Shown: piece after piece, positions 1 to 10,373 of the stretch
Layout: every line of letters begins with the position of its first letter
Position numbering within the stretch: the stretch's first letter is position 1
Assembly: GCA_002751075.1 (NCBI GenBank)
Contig: NAOQ01000094.1
Coordinates: 103,039 to 162,913 of the forward strand
Source of the DNA: Ichthyophonus hoferi
Taxonomy: Eukaryota; Opisthokonta; Ichthyosporea; Ichthyophonida; Ichthyophonidae
DNA: 59,875 bases
Direction: 5' to 3'
Notes under the pieces: generated by a model
What the model was told of the DNA's origin: nothing
Database searches by the model: none
Seen by the model: the letters and a program-made list of their open reading frames with translations, nothing else
Position numbers and translations under genes: made by a program

Positions 1-31
<31 letters not shown>

Positions 32-178
32 TGTATGTATGTATGTATGTATGTATGTATGTATGTATATATATATGTATGTACCTATGTATGTATGTAT
101 ATATGTATGTACCTATGTATGTATGTATATATGTATGTATGTATTTATGTATGTACGTACGTATGTATATTATATATG
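1..178. repeat. (ATGT)n microsatellite
   Basis: A near-perfect tetranucleotide array starts at the window edge and decays after about base 65 into ATGT mixed with TATA and ACCT variants. The open frames across it are low-complexity artefacts. Confidence 0.97.
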
Positions 179-473
179 TAAGTTCTTAGCCCTCTTATCT
201 TAAAATTACACAATACTCGATATGTGCCGCATCACTCTACCAAAGCACAAATAACCAACCAAGGCATTCCTATTAGTACACACCATTATCTGTTTTGGAC
301 ATGTTTGCAAATATTCATGGATTATTACATAACTTATACTACTCTACTATACAAATATGTACAACAGATAGGTTTTTTACAGTGCAGCAAATCAGTCGTA
401 AGTAGACTGTTCAGCATCTGTTTCAAAATCGAATCTAACATTTTTTTTTTGCTACTATCTACACTTAATATAC
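179..473. other. Stretch 3' of the last DXO exon recognised
   Basis: The remaining C-terminal DXO exon or exons (minus strand) should lie here or beyond the window. One possible acceptor (rc TTTTGAAACAG, near 424) is followed by an open stretch, but its phase does not fit the exon at 474-543, so I do not call it. Nothing else is recognised. Confidence 0.4.
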
Positions 474-1928
474 ATTTTTATAAGAATCTGTGGTAGTTCT
501 AGCAACTTGTCCACATCTTTCGGAATCTCAAATTGAATATCAACTAATTTTCATTAAATGAGAATCGACTGAAGTGGTTTTACAATTGCTATTTATTTTT
601 GGAATAGTTGGGGGTTTTAAAACAAATTCATGAATAAGAATTTATACTTCTACCTCTATTTCTAAACATTCATTCGACCTATGTAATATCATCAAAATAG
701 CCAGTCAGATAATCTAAAACATTCCGTTGTATTTAATTTATTACCATTGTATTAGTAGCCAATGACATGTATTTTTCGTTGATTGGCGAGCCAACTGACC
801 AGTATTATTAAGAACTTATAACCGTGTTGAGCTATTAGTACATATTTTTGGAGGAGAGTTGGGTGCTTTTCATCATAAAGTACATTAAGTAAGTCATATA
901 ATAGTTAATTTTTTTGAACCAGTGGTAGGTATAGTCACATACCTATGCCATTGTCGTCCCTAAACCCCACAATGACGTAAGGAATATTTGCCAGAAATGA
1001 TTGTATCCAAAACTTGAGCAACTTGAATTTCTCAAATCTGGTCTATAGAAGATAGAAGGAAAAGAAAGGTGATGTTTTGTTAAAATAATAATGGGAGAGA
1101 GAAAGAATAATAATAATAGTATGGAAAAAAATATATTGTAGAGTAATAATATAACAATTCAAAAAGGACTAAGCAAATAAAGTACTAAAAAAGAGGCGCC
1201 TGAATGCTGATAAGGAACCAATAAGATAATATATTGGATGTAACAAAACCCTTAGTGGGAGACTGATTAAGCTCAAGCAGACGTACGGTAAGTAATATAG
1301 ACCCCAGGGAACCAATTATAAAGACTAGCTGATACTCAAAGTTAAGTAGTACTCATGTAAAATAGATGATTGGTTTACTATAGCTTAATAGCTGCCTACA
1401 ATTGGTCAAAGCTCTATATATATATAGAAAAATATTGATTTATACAACAACATACAGGGGTCCAGAGAGAAACGGATTAAAATGTTAATTATGTGTTAAA
1501 TTGATAACTACATAGAAATATATTGTTTCAGAAAACAAAAAATCGGGTAGTTAATCACATATATGTACACAGTTGGTCAATATATATGTCAATGTTACTT
1601 CACCTACGAAGAAATAGTCCATGTAGGGATTTATGGTTATATCCTATACATTCTAATTAAACCTCAAAACTATAGGATCAGCAATTAGAAAAATTGTCAT
1701 AAACATTAATTTAATATACAATACTCACTGACTATTGTGCAAACCAATACATATACAGTACATTTTAAAAACTAACGTACCACTTGCCACTCGTTTTCGA
1801 GGACTCTGTTGGTCTTGAGTTCTACATATTCTTTTTCGCTGGAAAATATTAGTAGTTTAATATACTCCTTATTAGAAAGATGTTTAAATAAGGACGGAAC
1901 CAGATATAACTGTGCTTGTGTATGTATG

Positions 1929-1959
<31 letters not shown>

Positions 1960-4777
1960 GATATATGGCAAATGTGCCACTATAAACTTCAATGTTAATA
2001 GCACTACAACCATGCTATGAGAACAACAACATTCGTCTAAATAAAAGAAACCCGACTTACCGTTTTACCCTATTTTTCCTGTTTTCAAAATATATCCTTG
2101 ATTCTTACCTTATATCCCTCGATCTATTTCACATTATCATAACATGTAGAGACAGATACCAACGTATAAATATAAATTGGCACAACCAACTATCAAGCCA
2201 GAGAAAAGATATAAAAATCCTGGAAAGACAATACACAACCTCCATATATATATATTGATAGCTCTATCATCTTATCTTAAAGCAAGAGAGAGTCATAAGC
2301 ACACAAAGATATAGCAATGAATATCAAAGATCCTTACTTTCTTCCCGGCATTATGCAGTCAATTTCAGCCGACAATAATAGTTTCTTGTCGTCCAAGGCA
2401 GTCTGAAAAAGATTACAAAACTGTAGAGAGTCATCCACTGGTCCCGTGAAATCTTCATCTGTGATTGGTAATGATTTATCCCTATGTAAATACTTGGGTG
2501 TTTGTATGGTATTAGACAGAAAAAGAAAGATTAAAGGAAGTGGATATGTGAGAGTAAAGGAGAATGACGAGAAAAATGATGGGAAAAAATATGGGTTTAC
2601 GGTGAGATAGTTCTGAATAGTAAGCTATTAATTATATTAAATGAAAAATAATACATATTATAAACATGTACATAAAATTTAGAATGGGCGAAAGATAGAT
2701 TTTTGTAGAGAGAGCAGGGAGATGAATGGAGAGAGAGTAGAAAAAGATGAAAAATAACAAAGAAAACAAAAGGTAAAGAAAAAAGAGAGATATGGAATTA
2801 AGAAAGATCAAATCATATATAAAATGTAGAATCATACACTTTAGATTCATTAGAATGCAATTATAATAGTATCATTAATATATCGCAATTAACATCATAT
2901 ATATATGAAGCTATTACTCTAAACAAACTACGCATTCGGCCATATCATTATCAAATGTATATATAGCCTCTATTATATCATTAAAATATATATAATACGT
3001 CAATGTTCAGTTATTAGATATTATCCAACCTACTCATCTACCTCCACATCTCCACATACACCTTAGCTTTAATATCAAATAATCTACCCATGTATATCTA
3101 GTGATAATACATCAAACTATAATAAAAGAATACACACCATCGAGTAAAACAGAATATAATAGAATACAACGGAACACAGTAGAATACAACACAATACAAT
3201 ATAATACAATACAATGCAATATAATACAATACAATACAATATAATACAATACAATACAATATAGCCTACCTTTGGGTGGCTCCATAGCTTTCTGCAGCGT
3301 ATTAACAGTACAATAATCTTCAAATTTATATCCCCAATAACACATTTGCTGGTTCCTCAAAGACGTATTTTTCTGCCTGTAAACCAAGAGGCAGAGCATG
3401 TTTGAATAGAATATATCTGTGTATGTATGTATGTATGTATGTATGTATGTATGTATGTATGTATGTATCGTAAGTCTTGGCAAAAGATATATACATTTTG
3501 GCATAAATGCATGTACGTGTATGCGTGCGTAATAATAGGTTGTTTGTGTTTCTTTGATACTGTTAAAATAAAAAAAGTTAACAGGAATATAAATATTGCA
3601 TGTATAAGACAGCAACGACGCAAGTATATTACCGTACTATACTTTAATATCTAGACATGAAGTTACAGATGTATACGGAAACATAAAGATATAAAGGTAA
3701 TGCAATAATTTCGTGAATTATTAAAAAACAAAAAGCCGTTAATGAGCAAATATCATTGATCCCGGACCATTTCTACAATAAATGCTAGTTTAATTGCGAG
3801 CAACTATTAGTTCCAATAAAACAATAAAACCATATCAACCTACATTCTCTCCAACTTTTGTTCAGTTGGCAATTCATCTATATATATTGCTCCGCCAAAC
3901 TTGCATGCTCCAAATTTCCAGCCCTCCTGATGTAAAGGAAAACAAGGATGCCATTAAAATTACTTATTATAGTAACTCGGACTCTCTTTCTCTCTTCAAA
4001 TTTCAAGCTTAACTTCTTTATTGGTTATATATCATTACATATATATATATATATGCATTATTTTAATTATTGGCCCATTGCCATCAGCTCTTAAAATTAT
4101 TGCATATATAATATGTATTAAAATACGCGATACATATATATATTAAAAATATATAATAAATATAAATTGTAAATATTGTACACCAATTACACACACAATA
4201 CACATATACTGCATAGCAACACTACTCACACCCACCTCAGGGGCATAAGGAGTGGCCATTATTTTTGACATCATACCACGAAACATGACAAAATCAGACC
4301 CCATATCAACAGGCTTTCCTCTTTGACTATTAGCACCATTGTTTCTATTATCGTGTATGTCATACAGGCCGTTCGTTTTAAGATATTGTTCGTGGTAATA
4401 CTTTATGCTACCAAGAAGTGGTACTATGTGCGCGTTGAAGTCATCTGGCTTTCGAATATAGATGTCAAACCTGTAAGTTGATAGAAGAATAGATATATTT
4501 ATACGTGAATATATATGTGTGTGTTTGTAATAATGGGCTTGTTTATATAAATGTACATATATGTAACTACAGCTATATCCATATAATGATATATCCATTC
4601 CTATTCACATAATAAAATTAAAAAACCTATCATACCCTATAGTATAAAGCATATAATAGAATAGTATATACTTATTTACCCCTTTTTCAGATCGCAATAC
4701 TTCGGTGGTTTTCTATAATAACGTAGTTCAGATGCGCCATCATCATAGATAGGGACTGCATTTTTACCACAGGAATA
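474..4777 (-). CDS. DXO: DXO/Rai1-family decapping exoribonuclease (partial model)
   Basis: Members of this family remove incomplete, NAD or other non-canonical 5' caps from RNA and degrade the body 5' to 3', usually in the nucleus. Exons in transcript order are 4680-4777, 4236-4470, 3844-3926, 3270-3376, 2338-2481, 1781-1838, 943-1042 and 474-543, about 298 codons against about 396 in human DXO. Family landmarks appear in the right order: [11 protein letters not shown] followed by [41 protein letters not shown], and [11 protein letters not shown] followed by VGFRD. These carry the acidic residues of GYKFE, ExD and ExK that bind catalytic metals in the family, so the enzyme looks active. Junctions are in phase except between 3270-3376 and 2338-2481, where one base is unaccounted for; a microexon or an assembly error could explain it. 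The donor of 474-543 and the C-terminus are uncertain. The N-terminus is unresolved: a small exon at about 5663-5687 would be phase-compatible. Confidence 0.9.
3145..3262. repeat. (AATAC/ACAAT)n pentanucleotide repeat
   Basis: This imperfect 5-bp array lies in a DXO intron. It begins only about 7 bases downstream (minus strand) of the donor of exon 3270-3376. Confidence 0.9.
3419..3468. repeat. (TATG)n microsatellite
   Basis: A perfect tetranucleotide array of about 12 units in a DXO intron. Confidence 0.95.
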
Positions 4778-4789
4778 CTATATAGAAGG

Positions 4790-5150
4790 GGAGGATATTA
4801 ATATAGTATATGCTATAAATTACTATGTTATACATTACTGTAGTATATGGCATATATTATTACAGTATATAGTATATGCTATAGATTACTATAGTATATG
4901 GTATATATTATTACAATATATGTTATACTACTATACATAGTATATGCTATAGATTACTATAGCATATGGTATATATATAATAGATGATATATGTTATATA
5001 CTACTATAGCATATGTTATATATTACTATATTATATGTTATATGTTACTGTTACTATAGTATATACCAGATATTGCTATAAGGTGTTATACGTAATTATA
5101 GTATATGTTACATATTACTCTAACATGCGTTATATACTACTATGGTACGA
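4790..5150. repeat. TATA-rich degenerate minisatellite
   Basis: Repeated variants of ATAGTATATG, TATGCTATAG and ATTACTATAG recur every 20 to 45 bases, just 5' of DXO exon 4680-4777. The units are self-complementary, so the tract could form many small hairpins. No gene is seen in it. Confidence 0.8.
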
Positions 5151-5709
5151 ATAAAATGGGGGAGTTATTAGATGGAAAAGAAAGAACTTATAAATGGTAT
5201 AACAAGAAAAATCTAGGATAATAAGCTTGGTTTTGTAAGATATTTTTAGCATGCATGTGTGTATTTGTAGGTGCATTTGTCTGTATTTAAACATGTAGGT
5301 ATATATATGTATCTGTGTGTATGTATGTAAGTCTATGATATGTGTATGTGTATGCGTGTATATATTTTTACACTCACAACTGCAAGTTCACAAGGCTTTT
5401 TGTAAACAGGAGAGCGAAAGCCCCTGTAGTAGTCAGGCTGACGTAAAGGAAGAACCCAACTGTAAAGGAAGGCAACTTTACAAACAAATATCAAGTCAAA
5501 TAATTTACATGCAAATATTGTTGGTTAAGAAAAATCCGTAAACTTAAACAAGAGATATGGTGAGAGATTAAAGTAGAGACAGACGGAGATAGAGACATAT
5601 ATGTGCATGTAAACAATATTTAGAGAAAGAAAGAAAAAGAAAGCAAAAAAAGGAAATAGAACCTTTCCGAAGTTGAATGTTCCCCTCTGGCTACCATGAT
5701 GATACAATT

Positions 5710-7370
5710 GTTGTAATAGTAATCAATATAAGTACAACAAAAATTAACTAGTTCTTATGATGTAGTATATAGAGGAAACAAAAATTGAAAAACTACGTGT
5801 GATTTTAAAATATTAGTTAGGTGGTTGTCTTACGTAAGTTAGGTAGAGGGATAATATATGAAACTATAAATGAAGATAAAACCCTACCTTCTCTAACATC
5901 AATCTCGTCCTATCTTTCTATTTAAAGCGGATCAGAGCTACCTCTATTGCTAGCCTTTATTTTCACGGCAACTTTCAAGGTCAGGAGCCGACTTTCAAAA
6001 GTTTGAAAATGATCTCGGAAATTTAGCCTCAATTTCATCTTACTTGAATTCACTGGAAATCACGATCCCCCTTAACAGCAAGGGATACTTCTAAACAACA
6101 CTAATTGAAGCCCCAAAAGTCAGTGAACAAGTCACTAGAACTACTGCTGTTCGTTAGGCATATCTTACGTTACGTAATATATAATGGTTTACTTTCTACT
6201 TATGCTTGTGTGATCTTATGTTGTTTATTTATTGTTATAATGGTAATGGTATATTTCTGTTACTGTAGTTCTTTATTATCAATTCATATAGGTTAGGTTT
6301 TGAATTTATCATACAAGATGATACATTAATGATTTCGTTTGCAATATTTTTATCAGGAATAAATAATGCTAAGCATTAGCCACAACCATACTGGCATTGA
6401 CCATTTGGTTTGTTTAATAACGCTTATAGCCCATCCTGAATGGATATGTTTCAATCGAATCAACAGGAAATCGTAGTGTTAATTTGTATTAGGGTGAACC
6501 TATATTAAATTTCATGATATGTTATTGTACTCCCTATCATTAGAACAACTTTATTAGAAGTGGAAACCAGTTCCATTTATAAACCTCCAGTTACGGTATG
6601 CACACAAGATATATGAGATATGCTATTATTAACAGCAGCCATGCAAATACTGAAACCAATAAAGAACATTAGAAAAAGTTTTGGGACTTCGCATACACCA
6701 AATCGTTTTTAGCCATTTAGATAAGGGGCTTGTTAAAGCCCAAAATAGAAAATGGTGATTCACATGAATTTAAATCCTAGCTTTAGCCTAGGTAATGTTA
6801 AACACGACCCTGTTGGTTGCCTTGACAACAATAGTCCAAAATGCAATTCACATTGTAAAAGTGAAATGGCCACAACGTTGCTTAGAGTGAAACATATATA
6901 CTTGTAAAGTGATAAATAGATGAGTACATTTTATAAAAATTAGTAGGAGACTTAGGGTTAGCGCGGCCATACCTGCAATTCTATTGACTAACCAGAGGAT
7001 GTATTTATTAGAAACATGGCAATCATTAGCGACTAATCTTGTATTAAGAAAGCCTTTTCCTAATTGATCATTATGTTCTATATCAATGGCTTGAATTAAC
7101 ATGTATAATATAATGATTAAGAGTCAGGTAAATACTATTATATATGACCAACTTGTTGCTCCTACCATGTTTATTATAATAAATACATAACACTCATACT
7201 TAGTTTATCTTCCCCTCCCTACATACTCTATTTTTATATATTTAGTCTATTATTTTATATTTATTTCATGTGGATAAAACAATATAACATTTACATGTGA
7301 CTTTAATGCATGGTTCAATTCAAATGTGGTATTTCGTTTATGGAGATATGACTTATACCCCATTTCCAAA
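5710..7370. other. Intergenic DNA 5' of DXO
   Basis: No recognisable gene. One open stretch of 47 codons ends at about 6091 on the plus strand (see findings). The rest is AT-rich with frequent stops in all frames. Confidence 0.5.
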
Positions 7371-8924
7371 ATGACCGGTGCAGAGTTCAAGTCAAGGATG
7401 GTACGTTTTTCTTGATCATTTGAACGGGTCTTCTACTCAACGCCATGGGACTACTAAAAAAAAAAAATAGCTGTCTTTTACTGGCTTATTGCATTTATTG
7501 GCGACTATATGCACTCCACAGCCGCATATCCTATAATACAAACTTTATTATTAGGAGTTCTGGATGACATTATATTATCGACTATTATCAAGATTGGGTT
7601 TCTATGTGGCTCTTGGTAAGCTGGTCAAAAAGTTATTTAGTAGTGTAGTATTGCATTGTATGTGATCACTGGATCATTTGTTGTTAACTGTATTCTCTGG
7701 TGTACCCCTAGTTAATACTAGTACAGCTAGTTCTTTATATACCTACCAAGGTACCTTAGTTAAGCATTATGTTGTGTTCACTTAAAAAGGTAGATTAACC
7801 AGTACTATTACTTGAATACTAGGTAGCTAAACTTGCAAATTTTAAAGTAGCTAATCAAAGTCTATATGCAACGCATTCCATGATATTAACAAATAAAACC
7901 AAATTAAAAAAGAACAAAATTTATTACTAGAACTAGCCTAAGTCTTATTCACTTTCTATAAACGATTGAAAAATAAAATATGAGAGTAAATTAACGCTGC
8001 CTGCTAGTATTGCAGCTGTGAGGTTACATTCTGCAATTTTTTGTAGCGTATGAAGAAGATTGTGGATGGTTCCTGCAATAAACTTTATCTTTTTTCACTT
8101 TAGTTTTATTTTTTCCCACTATCTGTTAATAGTGGAACACACATAGTTTTCATTTCCAAGTTTATCACAAGTGTAACATCTAAAGGTTTTTGAAGTTGTT
8201 TTTTTGACAACAAGTGCTATATCTCTCACTGAATGTAGATTTTGATTACAATCTTCCCGTTGCAGTCTGTTTGAATTTATATAGGGAGTCCAAAGGCTTA
8301 GAGATTAATGCTTGTTGTTGGTCAATTGATGTTATAATGTAAGCATTAATAGAGAATCATATTTGTTAGCTATTTGAAAATATTTAAAAAATAGGTCAGG
8401 CAGCTAAGTGAAGAACGACCAATAGGTCACAATTAACTCATACACTTATGATACTCTTTCGTGACATAGCCGGATTATTTACCTAGTGCGTAAAAAATAT
8501 AAAAATCGAATATGTTGGATTGACATTTAGCACCAATAGATTGTCCTAACTATTTTTCCAGAATGCATATGTAGTAATAATTACTATTATTATTAAATGA
8601 TTATGACTACATAAAGAAATAACCAAATTATTTAAATATTCCCGTTTTAACATATTTAATCTGTTTATGTTTATTTAGTAGCTGTATATTCATTGCTAGA
8701 CGTAAGGTCTTCTCCTGTAAATTTAATTGGTGTAGCCAAAATCAGGTGAGTGGCATTATTTATTCTGACCAATAAATTATGTGTACACTTTATGATCATC
8801 TATTATGTAGATCATCGAGACAAGACCAAGTTATTCTATTTGGCCTCGAACTATTTCTAATGCGAGCCCAGCCAAAGATACTTCCATCAAGAATCAAGCA
8901 TTAATAGCAAACTACTGCAAATAG
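7371..8924 (+). CDS. Unrecognised five-exon candidate gene
   Basis: I do not recognise this protein and the model is speculative. Five segments join in compatible phase: 7371-7400 (ATG, MTGAEFKSRM, donor GTACGT), 7555-7615 (EFWMTLYYRLLSR..., donor GTAAGC), 8266-8338 (after a pyrimidine-rich acceptor ending TTGCAG, donor GTAAGC), 8679-8745 (acceptor TTTATTTAG, donor GTGAGT) and 8811-8924 (acceptor TTATGTAG, ending at TAG). The product would be about 110 residues, basic and tryptophan/cysteine-containing, with no signal peptide. A different end is possible: an acceptor at 8046 opens a short exon ending ...CGWFLQ-stop whose stop overlaps AATAAA (8077-8082), giving a 41-residue product. Open 20- to 38-codon segments between GT and AG are common by chance in such DNA, so confidence is low. 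Confidence 0.22.
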
Positions 8925-9128
8925 GAACTCTGATTCCTGCTAAGCAGTATAAATTTATTTATATTACTCATGTTTTTATATAATCAATAATCAGAACTCG
9001 CCTTTCCGAAAGAATATGCAGAGCAACATATTTTTTACGCGTACGTACCTATCTAATAGATAATCGACATCACTTGATTCCCCACCAACTGCAGGCCTTG
9101 GGGAAATTCACCATATTGGTTTCAACCC

Positions 9129-9136
9129 TATATAAA
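9129..9136 (+). promoter_or_regulatory. TATA box of the small secreted-protein candidate
   Basis: TATATAAA sits 65 bases upstream of the ATG at 9201, a normal spacing for a TATA promoter with a short leader. Confidence 0.4.
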
Positions 9137-9200
9137 CATATCATTATCAAACATAACGTGTAGAATAGAAATAAATATTAAAATTTGATATTAAGGCCCA

Positions 9201-9629
9201 ATGCTGTTATTCATTGCTATATTAGTACTTATTGCACATATGGACAATGTAGGAGCTCAGGCACTACTAGAAAAAAATTCTTGTAAGCATTGATTTCCAT
9301 GGTGGCTTGATGTGGGGCTGGAGGCACATAGTGTACATAGATATGCCTCCAGCCCCACATCAAGCCACCATGTAAATTAATGCTTACAAGAAATTTTTTC
9401 TAGCGGTAATTTAAAGTACTTTCTTTTTTTATATTGTCACGAAAATCGCATCATCTAGAGATTTCTTGACTTTGAATATGCTGTATATAGAGCTATATTT
9501 AACACTTCCTTTAAATAATAATGATTTTCATAGATCCAGAATTGTCAAGATTATTTACGTCCTCGTGTAAAACTCAAAGTTACTGTGGACGATCAACCCT
9601 ATGACTATCGTAGTTTACAATGTCTTTAA
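9201..9629 (+). CDS. Candidate small secreted protein with hairpin insertion
   Basis: Unrecognised. The ATG at 9201 opens a textbook signal peptide, MLLFIAILVLIAHM, ending near VGAQ. The frame then enters the inverted-repeat element at 9267-9403 and stops inside it. Just beyond the element lies a donor (GCG|GTAATT, 9404-9412). At 9534 an acceptor (TTTCATAG) opens a 31-codon stretch rich in charged residues that ends TGTCTTTAA at 9629; it contains two cysteines (QNCQDY... to ...LQCL). The TATA box, short leader, signal peptide and splice-site order suggest a real small secreted-protein gene that has received a transposon-like insertion. The reference allele may therefore be non-functional, or the element's own GTAAGC could act as a donor. 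No family assignment is possible. Confidence 0.35.
9267..9403. mobile_element. Hairpin MITE-like element (about 137 bp)
   Basis: Two arms of about 62 bases are near-perfect inverted repeats separated by a spacer of about 10 bases. Each end reads CTAGAAAAAA inward. If the flanking TA on each side is the target duplication, the terminal repeat is GAAAAAAATTCTTGTAAGC, as in Tc1/mariner-type MITEs. The arms contain a patch rich in G and C (GGTGGCTTGATGTGGGGCTG) unlike the surroundings. No transposase is present. The few arm mismatches suggest a fairly young insertion. A folded regulatory RNA is the main alternative. Confidence 0.7.
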
Positions 9630-9639
9630 AGAAGTGCAG

Positions 9640-10373
9640 GTACTCTCATTAGCTGATGTTTGAAAATTCAAATGTTAAAAGGCCACTGAGAATAGAACTC
9701 CGATTTTAAACGAGGTGAACGGCGTTTGGACATGCGGATAATTCTCCAATGTTTCTGTGTCAGCACTCTACCATCTCAGACTCTATATTATACTTACCTA
9801 TTAGGGTAAGGCATAGATGCTAAAATGTACGATATTGTGATCGATCCACTCATTAGTCATGATTAACTAGATGGGGGTGACTGAGGAAAACATATTAAAT
9901 ATAGTAAATTCACCTGATCATCTTACCCTGTTTGGTCTGGCTGCATTATTTTCTTCCTTAAAGCAGTAATGCATTTTATATAAAACAATTATACTTATGT
10001 TCCAACTATAATTTCATGGAAAATTGGATATCCGTATTGATGAAATGTATATTTATACCCACCTTATTGAGCAATTTGAGATCATATCAGTCACGAATCA
10101 AATCGAGTCTTGCAGTTGATCAGAAACCAGCTTATCTTATCACATCGTAACACCATAATGAAGAATTTCAGCGATTAGTAGCATTCGATAGCATCAACAA
10201 TCCAGCCCTGTACATGTGCATTGCTTTATTCCAGCCATTCAGCTGGAGCCATTCCCAAGTGCAGTGTCAACATTGTTGTTTTATACAGTAGATACTGTAC
10301 CCTTGTTATTCAGAGGGTCCGGTCTGCCTGAGAAACTGCAGTTGGAAATAGTGAAAGTATAGGAAATAGCACA
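9640..10373. other. Upstream region of the importin gene
   Basis: This stretch should hold the importin promoter and 5' leader. I see no clear TATA box close to the ATG at 10374 and no coding sequence. Confidence 0.4.

Noticed and set aside
3-203. Long [12 protein letters not shown] ORFs at the left edge and similar ones near 3427 and 32656
   Set aside because: They are translations of ATGT/TACA tetranucleotide arrays, open in several frames at once, with no protein-like complexity.
5317-5541. Plus-strand ORF with CKQESESPCSSQADVKEEPNC
   Set aside because: Both strands are open here, no start or splice evidence favours the plus strand, and no homolog is recognised.
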